Shown: positions 1 through 8,625 of the stretch, piece by piece
Layout of the letters: each line of letters starts with the position of its first letter
Position numbering within the stretch: the first letter of the stretch is position 1
Origin: JAJECS01 sp965219705
GTDB taxonomy: Bacteria; Chloroflexota; UBA11872
DNA length: 64,000 nt
NCBI GenBank assembly: GCA_965219705.1
Contig: OZ244789.1
Location: forward strand, 1,860,001-1,924,000
Reading direction: 5' to 3'
Notes under the pieces: model-generated
The model's input: only the letters and a program-made list of their open reading frames with translations
Database searches by the model: none
Told to the model about the DNA's origin: nothing
Position numbers and translations under genes: made by a program

Positions 1-1550
1 CACAGCGTGATGAACTCCTCAAAGGTCGAGAGCCCCAGCAACTCGGCGAAGGAAATGCTGTAGGGACGCTCTACCAGGCCCGTGATCTGGAGCCGCCAGT
101 TATTGACGTCGACGCGTGGAACCGAGAACGCGGTGTCAATGCGGTAGAAGTCGTTGTTAGGCGTGATCAGCGGCGACATCCCGTCCACGCCAACCGTCGT
201 CGTCGTTAGCGGCTGGGCTGGCTCGGGAGTAGGCGTGGGAGTAGGCGTGGGGGTGGGCGTGGGCTCCGGCGTGGGGGTGGGCGTGGGCTCGGGCGTCGGG
301 GTAGGTGTGGGCTCAGGCGTGGGAGTGGGCGTGGGCTCGGGCGTGGGGGTCGGTGTGGGTTCGGGCGTGGGGGTCGGTGTGGGTTCGGGCGTGGGGGTGG
401 GTGTGGGCTCGGGCGTTGGCGTGGGCGTGGGGTCAGGCGTGGGCGCGGGTGTGGGTGTCGGCGTCGCCGCGACCGTCGGAGATGCCGTAGGCGCTGGTGT
501 CTCCGCGGCGCGGGCCACGGTCACGGGCGTGGGAGCGGGCTTGGGCTCAGGCGTGGAAGTGGGCGTGGGCTCGGGCGTGGGGGTCGGTGTGGGCTCGGGC
601 GTCGGGGTGGGTGTGGGCTCCGGCGTGGGGGTGGGCGTGGGCTCGGGCATGGGGGTCGGCGTGGGCGTGGGCGTGGGAGGCACCGTGGGTGTGGGCGATG
701 GGGTCGGCGTGGCCGCGGGCGTCGGCGAAGGTGTGGCCGCCGGTGCCGCCGCCTCCGTAGCGCTGGCCACGGCCACCGGCGTGGGCGCAGGAGTCGGCGT
801 GGGAGGCACCGTGGGTGTGGGCGACAGGGTCGCCGTAGGCGCGGGAGGCACCGCGGCGCTGATCGCGGGCGCCGGCGTCGGGAGCGTCACCTCCGCGCGG
901 TTGCTCACGGGAGGCAGCACCACATCCTCACGCTTGGCCACGACCACCTTGGCGCGTTCAATCAGATTGCGTCCAACGACACCGGTCGCGACTGTGGCCG
1001 CCGCAACCACCGTGGCTGTGCCAAGAAAAAGCCGTCGCTGTCGCCGCATCTGGATCGCTGATGCCGCCTCAGTGGCCGTCGCCGGCTCCTGCGTCAAGCG
1101 GATGAGCCACAAGAGCGTCGCCACCGCCGCCCCGACGGAAATTGCCGCCGCAGCCGCCGCATGGGCCGGCGTTGATTGGGCGTCGAATGCATTCGCCAGA
1201 CTTGCCAGGATTCCGAATGCCAGAAAGCCCGCCACCGCCGACGGTCGAGACCACAGGGCCACGACGCCGAGAGTGGCGCTGAAGATTCCGGTGAGCACCA
1301 CAAGAAAGATGACGAGGGCCAGCTTGTCGCTGGTGCCGAACACGCTGATTGCAAACTCTTCCATCGCCCGCGGACTCAGGTCGACGATCCGGCCGCTCAT
1401 GGAGACGAGGAGCGACGGCAAACCACCAAAGATCCCCGCGTAAAGCTCGCTCACGCCCACAGCCAGCAGCCCGGACAAGATTCCCGCCAGGCCACCGCGC
1501 GCCCAGGAGTTCAACATCAGGGCCAGCCGCCCGTCGCTCCCGTCAGCCAT
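1..1550 (-). CDS. Membrane-anchored sulfite-oxidase-family molybdopterin oxidoreductase (C-terminus beyond window)
   Basis: The minus strand is open from an ATG at 1550 to the window edge (516 full codons). A GGAGG sits 6 nt before the start. The N-terminal ~160 residues contain several hydrophobic segments (GLAGILSGLLAVGV, LALVIFLVVLTGIF and others). An arginine-rich stretch and another hydrophobic segment follow, then a ~230-residue Pro-Thr-Glu linker (PTPTPEP units), then GMSPLITPNNDFYRID and NNWRLQITGLVERPYSISF. This last part is the start of the sulfite oxidase/YedY-type Mo-cofactor domain as known from actinobacterial and Chloroflexota membrane-anchored members. The edge falls at ITL, just where the cofactor-binding Cys region is expected, so the catalytic core is not visible. 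The likely role is an extracytoplasmic redox enzyme of unknown substrate. Confidence 0.85.
   Translation of the reverse strand, partial: MADGSDGRLALMLNSWARGGLAGILSGLLAVGVSELYAGIFGGLPSLLVSMSGRIVDLSPRAMEEFAISVFGTSDKLALVIFLVVLTGIFSATLGVVALWSRPSAVAGFLAFGILASLANAFDAQSTPAHAAAAAAISVGAAVATLLWLIRLTQEPATATEAASAIQMRRQRRLFLGTATVVAAATVATGVVGRNLIERAKVVVAKREDVVLPPVSNRAEVTLPTPAPAISAAVPPAPTATLSPTPTVPPTPTPAPTPVAVASATEAAAPAATPSPTPAATPTPSPTPTVPPTPTPTPTPMPEPTPTPTPEPTPTPTPEPTPTPTPEPTPTSTPEPKPAPTPVTVARAAETPAPTASPTVAATPTPTPAPTPDPTPTPTPEPTPTPTPEPTPTPTPEPTPTPTPEPTPTPTPEPTPTPTPEPTPTPTPEPTPTPTPTPTPTPEPAQPLTTTTVGVDGMSPLITPNNDFYRIDTAFSVPRVDVNNWRLQITGLVERPYSISFAELLGLSTFEEFITL
226..690 (-). repeat. Low-complexity Pro-Thr-Glu linker repeat inside the molybdoenzyme gene
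   Basis: Near-tandem 12-18 bp units read on the minus strand as (P-T-P-E/T-P)n; on the plus strand they read as meaningless Gly-Val and Trp-Ala runs. The track probably spans a cell-envelope distance between the membrane part and the Mo domain. It is also a likely site of slippage length variation. Confidence 0.85.
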
Positions 1551-2059
1551 CCGTACCTCCTAGGCGCACACCGCCCGCAAACACTCATACGCCCATGCGG
1601 CCGGGCCGGATTCCAGGACCGCCGCATGTCGTCGATGCGCAGCATGTTGGGGGCAGGGTTTTCCCGGGGTCCCATCGCCCGGTCGATGCCCGGCGTCAGC
1701 CGTCGACGACATCTGCAACCCCCGCAACCGACCTCTGAACATCCGCACGTCATTCTATGGCGTGTTCGATCAGTTCGAGCCAATCTGGGGAAGCCATCGC
1801 ACGGTCGGCGCGGCGCGCCATCCCAGCACTTGAAGAGCGCAGCGTGACTGCTGGCCGCGAGCAACTGGAGGACGGACCGCAAGCCCGCGTTAACACCGGC
1901 AGGCCGCAGGCGGCGCCGCCACAGCCCGCGCGGCACGGACACCGGAGCTGCGCACCGCCCACCCTGGGAGTTTGACGGGAAATCGTCTCTGTTGTAGAAA
2001 ACTCATGGTCCTCTCGGCTCGCCACGGTGGCGGGCCATTCTGGAGAAAGGAACGCTCCC
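1551..2059. other. Intergenic gap between divergent genes
   Basis: About 500 bp between the leftward molybdoenzyme gene and the rightward Met/Asp-repeat gene. It must hold both promoters. I see no convincing coding signal, RNA gene or repeat in it, only noise-like frames. Confidence 0.5.
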
Positions 2060-2650
2060 TTGCTTCGTTCGAACTCCGTGCCCAGGCCATTGCGAGCGCT
2101 GATGCTCTTGATCGTGGTGAGTGCATTGGTCCTCACGACACTGGCTCCGGCACTGGCGGATATGCATCCGGCCGCCAAAGATGGCCAGCGGCTAGAAGAC
2201 CAATCGGCTGATGTGCAGGCCGCCTATCGTGGGGTTCATGGCGCGAATGCCGAGGCTCAGTGGATCGCGGATCACAACGCAGCGCTCGACATGATGATGA
2301 TGGGGTCCGTAACCGACAACATGTACTACGACCGCATCGTCGCCGTGGCCAACGCTCGTATCGCTGCCGGGATGGCTATGGACTCGGATATGGATATGGG
2401 CGGCGACATGTCGATGGACGATGACATGTCTATGGATGACGACATGTCTATGGATGACGACATGTCTATGGACGACGACATGTCTATGGACGACGACATG
2501 GGCATGGGCCTGGCGCACCGCATCGCGGTTGACGTGATCGGTCGAGGCACCGAGGCCGAGTTCCTGGCGGGCACCGACGCCGGCGTGCTCTACGGCATCG
2601 GGACCTCGGAAGACGAGATCAACGCGATGAACGACATGGACATGATGTAG
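2060..2650 (+). CDS. Secreted Met/Asp-rich repeat protein, unknown function
   Basis: I chose the TTG at 2060 because GGAGAAAGG (2042-2050) lies 9 nt upstream; an in-frame GTG at 2027 lies before that site and has no such signal. The 196-residue product starts with an Arg-rich n-region and a long hydrophobic core ending LAPALA-D, a good Sec signal peptide. The mature part has a helical region with DMMMM, then five perfect six-residue DMSMDD repeats, more Met/Asp, and a C-terminal tail ending NDMDMM. Alternating Met and Asp suggests binding of soft metals (Cu/Ag, as in Met-rich CopK/PcoE-like proteins) or acidic mineral or Ca2+ binding. Neither is shown, and I do not recognise the family. It stands alone between other genes. 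Confidence 0.7.
   Translation: MLRSNSVPRPLRALMLLIVVSALVLTTLAPALADMHPAAKDGQRLEDQSADVQAAYRGVHGANAEAQWIADHNAALDMMMMGSVTDNMYYDRIVAVANARIAAGMAMDSDMDMGGDMSMDDDMSMDDDMSMDDDMSMDDDMSMDDDMGMGLAHRIAVDVIGRGTEAEFLAGTDAGVLYGIGTSEDEINAMNDMDMM
2405..2494 (+). repeat. Five 18-bp tandem repeats encoding DMSMDD
   Basis: Five consecutive 18-bp units (starting 2405, 2423, 2441, 2459, 2477) differ only at third positions such as gat/gac. A partial sixth unit follows at 2495. They keep frame in the secreted protein gene. Confidence 0.95.
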
Positions 2651-2677
2651 CGCTGGCCAAGCGCGATCTGTCCACTT

Positions 2678-2712
2678 CCGACCCCGGCCGCGCCCAGCGT
2701 GGCCGGGGTCGG
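2678..2712 (+). terminator. Strong hairpin 28 bp after the Met/Asp gene
   Basis: A perfect 12-bp GC-rich stem (2678-2689 with 2701-2712) closes an 11-nt loop just after the stop codon. There is no T tract, so if it terminates it is a non-canonical or attenuating hairpin; it may also be an mRNA 3' stabiliser. Confidence 0.5.
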
Positions 2713-3053
2713 GGCGTATCGTGGCGGCGCCGGTGCTGATCGGCCACCCGCAGCCCCACCAGCTAGCGCCGCCGGCTTAGGCCCTGTAGCCGGTCCACCA
2801 CCGGGCTGGAACAGGCTGCGCGTCGGGGTGGTCGAGCGCAACCCCTTGGTTGACTGCCCGCTCGCGCTCGCCAGCATCGAAGTGCTGGTCGGCTATCGTG
2901 AGCAGCCCGCTGACCAAACTTGCCGGTCGTGACACTCACGCGGATCCAGAGCCGGTGGGCAGGCGGGATCCAAACCTCGGATTGAGCAGAATCCGTTCGG
3001 GTGTGTAGGGCACGAGTCCCTCAACCCCGCCTAAACTGTTCCTTCGGACTGAC
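2713..3053. other. Intergenic gap, nothing recognised
   Basis: About 340 bp between convergent genes. I see no coding, RNA or repeat signal beyond the hairpin at its left end. Confidence 0.45.
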
Positions 3054-3584
3054 TCACTGCCCCGCATCCCCGCTTGCCGGGAGGGCTGGCTCAGAGCCTT
3101 CCAGTCTTTCCCACAGCGCTGACACGCTCGCCTCGATCTCGTGTCCCGCTGTGTCGATGACGATATCGGCATCCCAGGGTTCATACTCTCGATCACACAC
3201 CTGCTGCCACGTCGGTGATCGGTGGCCGACGATGTCAGCTTTTCGTGACTCGACCCTGCGCCGGTGCTCCGCCTGGTCGGAACAGACGATTTCAATCTCG
3301 ATGCAAGGCGTGTCTGCCCGCTGGGCGACGTTACGCCAAGCGGCTCGCGTTACTTCCACTGGGTTCACAGAATCGGCAATTACGGTGCGGCCCAGTCTCA
3401 AGTTGTCCTCAGCAATCGCATAAGCGACCACATATCCCTCCGGCCCAGAAATTGCGACATCGGAGTTGCGCAGCGCCTGCTCTATGGAATCGATGCGTAG
3501 ATGGACAGCCTTAGTGCTCCGTGCCAATCCGGTGGCAATTGCGGTTTTGCCAACTGCGGGAAGGCCTCCGAAGATCAACAACAT
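3054..3584 (-). CDS. P-loop nucleotide kinase (adenylylsulfate-kinase/zeta-toxin-like fold)
   Basis: A 176-residue protein that opens MLLIFGGLPAVGKT, a Walker A motif at residues 6-13 placed almost at the N-terminus, as is usual for small AAA/kinase-like NTPases. HLRIDSIEQAL follows as the strand-plus-Asp phosphate-acceptor region. RTVIADSVNP gives a Walker-B-like Asp, and an Arg-rich lid-like helix HRRRVESRK comes before a C-terminal VIDTAGHEIE strand. Such proteins are usually annotated as AAA-family ATPase or adenylylsulfate-kinase-like and act on small molecules or sugars; the substrate cannot be read here. The gene is monocistronic. Two other small P-loop kinases occur in the window (9924 and 14893). 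Confidence 0.8.
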   Translation of the reverse strand: MLLIFGGLPAVGKTAIATGLARSTKAVHLRIDSIEQALRNSDVAISGPEGYVVAYAIAEDNLRLGRTVIADSVNPVEVTRAAWRNVAQRADTPCIEIEIVCSDQAEHRRRVESRKADIVGHRSPTWQQVCDREYEPWDADIVIDTAGHEIEASVSALWERLEGSEPALPASGDAGQ

Positions 3585-3914
3585 GGGATCGCCGAGTCCA
3601 ATTGGGAACGCTTTCTACCACACCCAATCCGACCGCCCACGAGCACCTGATGTTTCGTGTCTATTGCGTACTGCGAACGTTCGCCTGGCCGGTCTCGATC
3701 TCGCGTCACGCTTCGTCAGCGCCGGATGCGCGCGCGCGGAGTGTCCGGTGTGGCCGACCACGGCGGGCGTGCATCCGTACGCTTCGCCGACGAGCAGGTC
3801 GTGGGTGACCACGGCGATGGTCGGGTAGCGCTCGAGAGACCACCACCTAAACTGCATGCCGTGTGGCCGCCGACGGCATCGGCCGCTGGCCCAAGCACGT
3901 TCAGGGAGCACTAG
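3585..3914. other. Intergenic region upstream of the binding-protein gene
   Basis: About 330 bp between divergent genes, expected to hold both promoters. A minus-strand stretch near 3760-3840 reads LERYPTIAVVTHDLLVGEAYG and looks protein-like, but it has no supported start or family and breaks into noise. GGGAG at 3902-3906 is the ribosome site of the next gene. Confidence 0.4.
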
Positions 3915-5096
3915 ATGCGCCTCTCGTCCTGGAAACGAATCGTCACGTTGGGACTTCTGGCGGGGCTGGTCTCGGTGGTCGCGGCCTGCGGCGAGGATGC
4001 CGGCGAAGGGACTCCCTACAGAATAGGTGTGATGGAATCGCTCACGGGCGCCGGCGAGACCTACGGCACGGTGGCTCATCAGGCCAAGACCATGGCCATG
4101 GACGAGATCAATGCCGCGGGCGGCATCAACGGGCGCATGTTGGAGCTTGTCGTCGAAGACTCGAAGTGCAGCGCCCAGGACGCGATCAACGCCTACAACA
4201 AGCTCACCGACGTCGACGGCGTGAAGATCATCCTTGGGACATCGTGCAGCGGCGCCATGCTTGGGGTCGCGCCGCTCGCCGAGGCGGACGGCGTCGTGCT
4301 CTTCTCCGGGCTGGCCAGCAACCCCGATATCGCCGATGCCGGCGACTACATCTTCCGCACTCAGATCAGCGATATCGAGGTGGGCATTCGCACCGGCGAC
4401 GTGCTGTGGGCGGACGGCATCCGCGCGCCGGCCACCATCACCGAAGAATCCGACTACGCCGAGGGTGTCCGACGCACCTCCGTCGCGCAGTTCGAGAAGA
4501 ACGGCGGCAGCGTGATCGCCGCGGAGCGCTTCGCACCCGACACCAACGACTTCCGGTCACAGTTGACCAAGCTGTTCAACGCCAGTCCGGACGCTCTTCA
4601 TATCGCGCCTCAATCCGAGTTCGCTGCGGGCACCATCGTCAAGCAAGCGCGGGAGCTGGGCTACCAGGGTCCGATCTACGGCGAGACGATCACGGTTGGA
4701 ACCACCGCGCTGGAAATCGCCGGCGACGCGGCAACCGGGCTGAAGGCCATCACCGCCGCTCCCGACCCCAACAACGCGAAGGCGCAGGACGTTCTCGCCG
4801 ACTTCAGCGAACGCTACGACTACATCACCCTGCCCTGGCACCTCGGGTCCGCCTACGACACCGTCTACATCGCGGCGGAGTGCCTCAGGCAGACCACCGA
4901 CGACCAGGACGCCGACGGATTTCGAGACTGTCTCTACGACATCACTTGGAGCGGCGCCCTCGGCGACAGCTACAGCTTCGACGCCGACGGCGAAGTCGTG
5001 GGGCTCTCCAGGGTAGTGGTGGAGGTCCTCCCACCGGCCGAGCGAACCAAAGAAAACTACGGCTACAGGGTTCTGGGCAGCGGGGAAGCCGAATAG
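3915..5096 (+). CDS. ABC transporter substrate-binding lipoprotein, branched-chain amino acid (LivJ/Peripla_BP_6) type
   Basis: A 393-residue lipoprotein. The signal peptide ends VVAAC with the lipidated Cys at residue 25, and a good ribosome site (GGGAG, 8 nt) precedes the ATG. The mature protein begins YRIGVMESLTGAGETYG and continues MDEINAAGGINGR and LVVEDSKC, the hallmark opening of type I periplasmic binding proteins of the HAAT family (branched-chain amino acids, amides, urea). TSCSGAMLGVAPLAEADGVVLFSG is the hinge/ligand region. No permease or ATPase gene is adjacent, so it is an orphan receptor here. The ligand is unknown. Confidence 0.9.
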   Translation: MRLSSWKRIVTLGLLAGLVSVVAACGEDAGEGTPYRIGVMESLTGAGETYGTVAHQAKTMAMDEINAAGGINGRMLELVVEDSKCSAQDAINAYNKLTDVDGVKIILGTSCSGAMLGVAPLAEADGVVLFSGLASNPDIADAGDYIFRTQISDIEVGIRTGDVLWADGIRAPATITEESDYAEGVRRTSVAQFEKNGGSVIAAERFAPDTNDFRSQLTKLFNASPDALHIAPQSEFAAGTIVKQARELGYQGPIYGETITVGTTALEIAGDAATGLKAITAAPDPNNAKAQDVLADFSERYDYITLPWHLGSAYDTVYIAAECLRQTTDDQDADGFRDCLYDITWSGALGDSYSFDADGEVVGLSRVVVEVLPPAERTKENYGYRVLGSGEAE

Positions 5097-5313
5097 CTGC
5101 CAGGGGAGTAGTAGCGCACTGCCGCCGACGGGCCGCTTCGTATAGAAACGAGTGAGCTCCGGCTGTAATCGTGGTGTCTCCGGCAGTGGATCGGAAGGTC
5201 CGCAACTCGAATGCTCTAACACCGCCGTATTCGCGTTACGCTCCCGCAGGCAGCTCTAGTCAACGTAGTCCAGCTACGACTGCCAACACCCCCTCAAACG
5301 GAGGCACCAGAGC

Positions 5314-6420
5314 ATGAGCGATCCACTACGCGTCGCGTTCATAACCGAGCCCACGGCCTGGCATCGCGGTCAGCAGATCGACGCGCTGCTCAACGACGAG
5401 GCCGGCGAGATAGCCGTTGCCGACGCCACGGGGGCGACGTTTGACGACGTGCGCGAGGGCGCGGGTCACAAGCTGCAAGCGACCTACACCGACCTCGACC
5501 GGATGTATCGCGAGTTCAAGCCCGACGCGGCACTCATCACCATGGAGCCCTGGCGCATGCCGGCGGCCATCAGGCAGGCGCTCGAGGCCGGCGTGCACGT
5601 CTATCACGAGAAGCCCGGATACGTGGACATCGAGGACTACCGCGAGATCTACCGGCTGGCCCGCAGCCGCGACCTCCATCTCTGCATCGCCTACGCGACG
5701 CGGATGTCTCCAGTGGTCCAGGAAGCGCGCCGCATCGTCTCCGAGGGGCTGCTCGGCGACCTCTTTTCATTCCAGGCCCACTTCATTGCCGACCAGGAGC
5801 GGATCCGGCAAGACCCAGCCGTTCGGTACGAGTACGACCATGCGGCCGGCGGCTGGTTCTTCTCCAAGGAGAAGGCGGGCGGCGGGCATCTGACCATTCT
5901 TGGCTGCCATTACCTCGACATGCTGCGATACATCAGCGGCGCGGACTTCAAATCGGTCGTGGCCATGTGCAAGAACGTGGGCGGCGAGGCCATCACCGTC
6001 GAGGACGCGGCTGCCCTGACCATTGAGTTCGACAACGGAATGATCGGCAACCTCAACTCGGGCTTCTACACCAGCAGCGCCGAATATGGCTCGTTGCGGC
6101 AGAACGGGATCACGTTCTGGGGACGCGACGGCTGGCTGCGCTTCAATCCGAGCGGGGAGGCCAACGGCGCACCGCTGGAATGGTCCTCGCACCGCGGCGT
6201 TCATGCCAGCGCGCCGCTCAAGACCTGGACCTTCGATGCGACCGGCAGCACGGCCGACGTCTATCGGCTGCTCGCCCAGGCCTTCTTCCGCGCCTGTCAA
6301 GGCCAGGGGCCGTCACCCGTCGAGCCGGAAGGCGGCATGTGGGTGGGCGAATGCACCAAAGCCGCCTACGCCGCCGCCGAGACCGGGCGCCTACAGGAGG
6401 TGACCATCCCGGCGGTCTAG
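5314..6420 (+). CDS. Gfo/Idh/MocA-family oxidoreductase with an atypical N-terminus
   Basis: A 368-residue protein with an ATG start; GGAGG lies 9 nt upstream. The middle carries the family signature VYHEKPGYVDIEDY (the EKP motif that contacts NAD(P) and the substrate). LHLCIAYATRMSPVVQEARRIVSEGLLGDLFSFQAHF and the GGGHLTILGCHYLDMLRYISG helix follow, with the His residues expected in the active site. The usual Rossmann GxGxxG is missing: the N-terminus reads VAFITEPTAWHRGQQID instead of the normal glycine loop. The fold and C-terminal domain are otherwise intact. The likely role is oxidation or reduction of a sugar, inositol or sugar acid, but altered cofactor binding is possible. It is followed at a distance by an SRPBCC gene. 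Confidence 0.85.
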   Translation: MSDPLRVAFITEPTAWHRGQQIDALLNDEAGEIAVADATGATFDDVREGAGHKLQATYTDLDRMYREFKPDAALITMEPWRMPAAIRQALEAGVHVYHEKPGYVDIEDYREIYRLARSRDLHLCIAYATRMSPVVQEARRIVSEGLLGDLFSFQAHFIADQERIRQDPAVRYEYDHAAGGWFFSKEKAGGGHLTILGCHYLDMLRYISGADFKSVVAMCKNVGGEAITVEDAAALTIEFDNGMIGNLNSGFYTSSAEYGSLRQNGITFWGRDGWLRFNPSGEANGAPLEWSSHRGVHASAPLKTWTFDATGSTADVYRLLAQAFFRACQGQGPSPVEPEGGMWVGECTKAAYAAAETGRLQEVTIPAV

Positions 6421-6715
6421 CGGCCATCGCTGAGCGTGGTCGGCGGGCGGGCATTCCCGTGATCGGCGGCGTAGGCGGATGCTCCTGAGGCAGCTGCCGG
6501 CGGACCCCGGGCGTGATTCCGAACATCGTGAGGAATCTCAAATGCTCATCCTCAGGCATTGCAGATGGACTCCGGCGGTCCGGGCCTGGATGCCGGCTCA
6601 AGGCCGGTATGACGGCGGGGCACTGGCAAAATCACCGCGACGGCCGCAGATTCCTCGCGTGCGCTCGGAATGACCGGGGTAGGCTGGCGGCCCGATAGGA
6701 CAAGCAGGGAGAACC
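6421..6715. other. Intergenic region with degenerate dispersed repeats
   Basis: It holds pieces related to the dispersed chromosomal repeats seen elsewhere: a CCGAAC...GAGGAATCT segment near 6518-6541 and a GGCTCAAGGCCGGTATGAC segment near 6593-6613, which is half of an inverted repeat. GGGAG at 6707-6711 serves the next gene. Confidence 0.5.
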
Positions 6716-7354
6716 ATGGACTTCGACGTCGAACGTCACCTCGGTGCAGTCGAGCGATCCGTGTCGTCGCTGGAGCGCGATGGACAGCCTGCGCGCGCGG
6801 TCACGCTCTCTCGGGGCTACGCGACGACGCTTGAGGACTTGTGGGACGCCGCGACGAGCGCCGAGCGCATTCCGCGCTGGTTTCTGCCAATCAGCGGCGA
6901 GCTCGAACTCGGGGGCCGCTATCAGTTGGAGGGCAACGCCGGCGGCGTGATCACGGCGTGCGAACCACTGTCACATTTCGCGCTCACGTGGGAGTTCGGC
7001 GACGTCAGTTGGGTGGAGGTGCGTTTCTCCAACGATGGAGCCGAGCGCGCGCGGATGAGCCTTACGCATACCGCGCTCCTTTCGGAACACTGGGACACCT
7101 ATGGGCCGGGAGCGGTCGGCGTCGGCTGGGAAATGGGTCTCTTGGGGATGGAGCTCCATCTCACCCAACCGAACGCGCCAAAGCCTGACCCAGCCGAATT
7201 CGCCATGTCACCGGACGGCAAGGCGTTACTCGCCGGCAGCAGCGAGGCATGGGCGAAAGCGGCGGTCGCGGCCGGAGAGGACTCCGACGCCGCGCGTGCG
7301 GCGGCCAGGCGCACTGCCGCGTTCTACACGGGTGAACCGGACGAGCCTGCCTGA
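6716..7354 (+). CDS. SRPBCC (AHSA1/START-like) domain protein
   Basis: A 212-residue protein preceded by GGGAG 4 nt from the ATG. VTLSRGYATTLEDLWDAATSAERIPRWFLP, then GGRYQLEGNAGGVITACEP and FALTWEFGDVSWVEVRFS, follow the helix-grip order of AHSA1-type SRPBCC proteins: the N-terminal strand with the W-x-A-h-T..RI..W signature, then a curved sheet. TALLSEHWDTYGPGAVGVGWEMGL forms the long C-terminal helix closing the cavity. The extra ~50 Ala-rich residues at the end look helical. The family binds hydrophobic ligands or acts as a chaperone-type cofactor; the ligand is unknown here. No clear operon partner is present. Confidence 0.85.
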   Translation: MDFDVERHLGAVERSVSSLERDGQPARAVTLSRGYATTLEDLWDAATSAERIPRWFLPISGELELGGRYQLEGNAGGVITACEPLSHFALTWEFGDVSWVEVRFSNDGAERARMSLTHTALLSEHWDTYGPGAVGVGWEMGLLGMELHLTQPNAPKPDPAEFAMSPDGKALLAGSSEAWAKAAVAAGEDSDAARAAARRTAAFYTGEPDEPA

Positions 7355-7625
7355 ATCACGCGTGCCGTCGAAGAACCCGAACCGTTTCCGTCTGTCATTT
7401 GGCTGGCGAGTCTGTTGTCCGGCGACCGTCAGGCGAGCGCTTGCGCGGGGGCTCTGTGCCGTTGACGGGACCAACGGCAGCCGGACCCGCAGCATGCGGG
7501 ATGGATCGGCCCCGTGCGTCACCCCAAGCGCCAATCACGGCCCCGCACGAACGTCCTGGTGATCAGGTGCACCCGTTACCTAGGGCGTTCTTCCTCAGAC
7601 ACCAATCTGTCGACACCTGCCCCGG

Positions 7626-8555
7626 CTAGCGTCCGAAGGGGCGCCAGTTACGCCGGAGTTCGGACACATAGCGGCGACCGAGGCCGTCCGCGTTCCGGTC
7701 GATCCAACTGCTCAGGCTGGTCGAGCCAGTCGGCGAAGTCTCCGAAGTCAGCAGGCCGGCCATCAGTCCGGCAATCTCGTCGCGGGTGAGGATCACATCC
7801 CGCATCAGCAGGCCGACCAGCCCGGTCAGCGCGAGGCTGACCGACGGAGACGTGTGCAACAACCGGCTGCGGACGCCCAATGCGGCGGTCAGCAGGCGCA
7901 GCAGCGCTTCAAAGGACATCGTGTCCGGCCCGGCGGCGTCCGCGACGAAGTTTCCACGTCGGGAGCCGGCCTCCACGGCCTGTTCCGCGAGGTCGCCGGC
8001 GTACACGGGTTGCACGGGATAGTCGCCGCCGCCATAGACCGGGAAGACCGGAAAGCGGCGCAGCGCCCAAGCGATGTTGTTGACCAGGATGTCGCCTTCC
8101 CCAAAGACCAAGGTCGGCCTGATGATGGCGTAGGGGACGCCGACGCGCTTCAGCGCTTCTTCCACCTGCCCTTTGCCCCTGAAGTAGGGCAGCCGGGAGT
8201 CTGACGCGGCGTTGGTGACGGAGAAATGGACGATTCTGCCGACGCCCGCTTTCGCAGCTGCCTCGAAGAGAGCCGTTGAATTTTCGACAGCGAGGTCAAA
8301 GGTGGTCTGGCCCCGCGCAAACCGCACCCAGTAGGTGTTGTAGAGGACGCCGGCCCCTTCCATCGACCGGCGGAGCCCGTCTGGGTCGGCGAAGTTCAGA
8401 GGGGCCGCTTCGACCTGGCCGCCGAAGGCGTTCGTCCGGTCTTGGCGGCGGGTGAGGGTCCTCACGTGGACGCCCTGGTCGAGCAGACGCCGGGCGACGT
8501 GTCTGCCGGTGTAGCCGAAAGCTCCGGTGACGACGGCCAGATCGGGGTGCGACAT
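7626..8555 (-). CDS. NAD(P)-dependent epimerase/NmrA-like (complex I NDUFA9-like) short-chain protein
   Basis: A 309-residue protein with an N-terminal Rossmann fold: VVTGAFGYTGRHVARRLL gives the GxxGxxG loop, LTRR the NADP-selective Arg after beta-2, and LNFADPDGLRRSM the D-rich third strand. GVLYNTYWVRF replaces the usual NNAG-like region, and IVHFSVTNA...LPYFRGKGQVEEALK keeps the strand-plus-Lys pattern but has Phe in the usual Tyr position (F-RGKG), so it is probably an NmrA-like binding or atypical enzyme. YAIIRPTLVFGEGD and VYAGDLAEQAV are typical C-terminal family motifs. It is transcribed away from the regulator remnant at 8626. The substrate is unknown. Confidence 0.85.
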   Translation of the reverse strand: MSHPDLAVVTGAFGYTGRHVARRLLDQGVHVRTLTRRQDRTNAFGGQVEAAPLNFADPDGLRRSMEGAGVLYNTYWVRFARGQTTFDLAVENSTALFEAAAKAGVGRIVHFSVTNAASDSRLPYFRGKGQVEEALKRVGVPYAIIRPTLVFGEGDILVNNIAWALRRFPVFPVYGGGDYPVQPVYAGDLAEQAVEAGSRRGNFVADAAGPDTMSFEALLRLLTAALGVRSRLLHTSPSVSLALTGLVGLLMRDVILTRDEIAGLMAGLLTSETSPTGSTSLSSWIDRNADGLGRRYVSELRRNWRPFGR

Positions 8556-8625
8556 CGGGTTCGACCTTTTGCCCTCGTATTCGCCAGATGACGGTAGCTC
8601 AGGGAGCTACAGGCGGTTCCCTTCC

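Noticed and set aside
154..1443. Long plus-strand Gly-Val and Trp-Ala repeat frames
   Set aside because: They are the reverse complement of a Pro-Thr-Glu linker in a minus-strand gene with a clear start, ribosome site and recognisable flanking domains.
3615..4079. Minus-strand frame with YPTIAVVTHDLLVGEAYG
   Set aside because: It overlaps the signal peptide of the binding protein and the rest reads as low-quality Arg/Ala-rich sequence.
3863..5155. 430-codon Arg/Gly-rich plus-strand frame
   Set aside because: It is an out-of-frame shadow of the binding-protein gene, which has a lipobox and family motifs.
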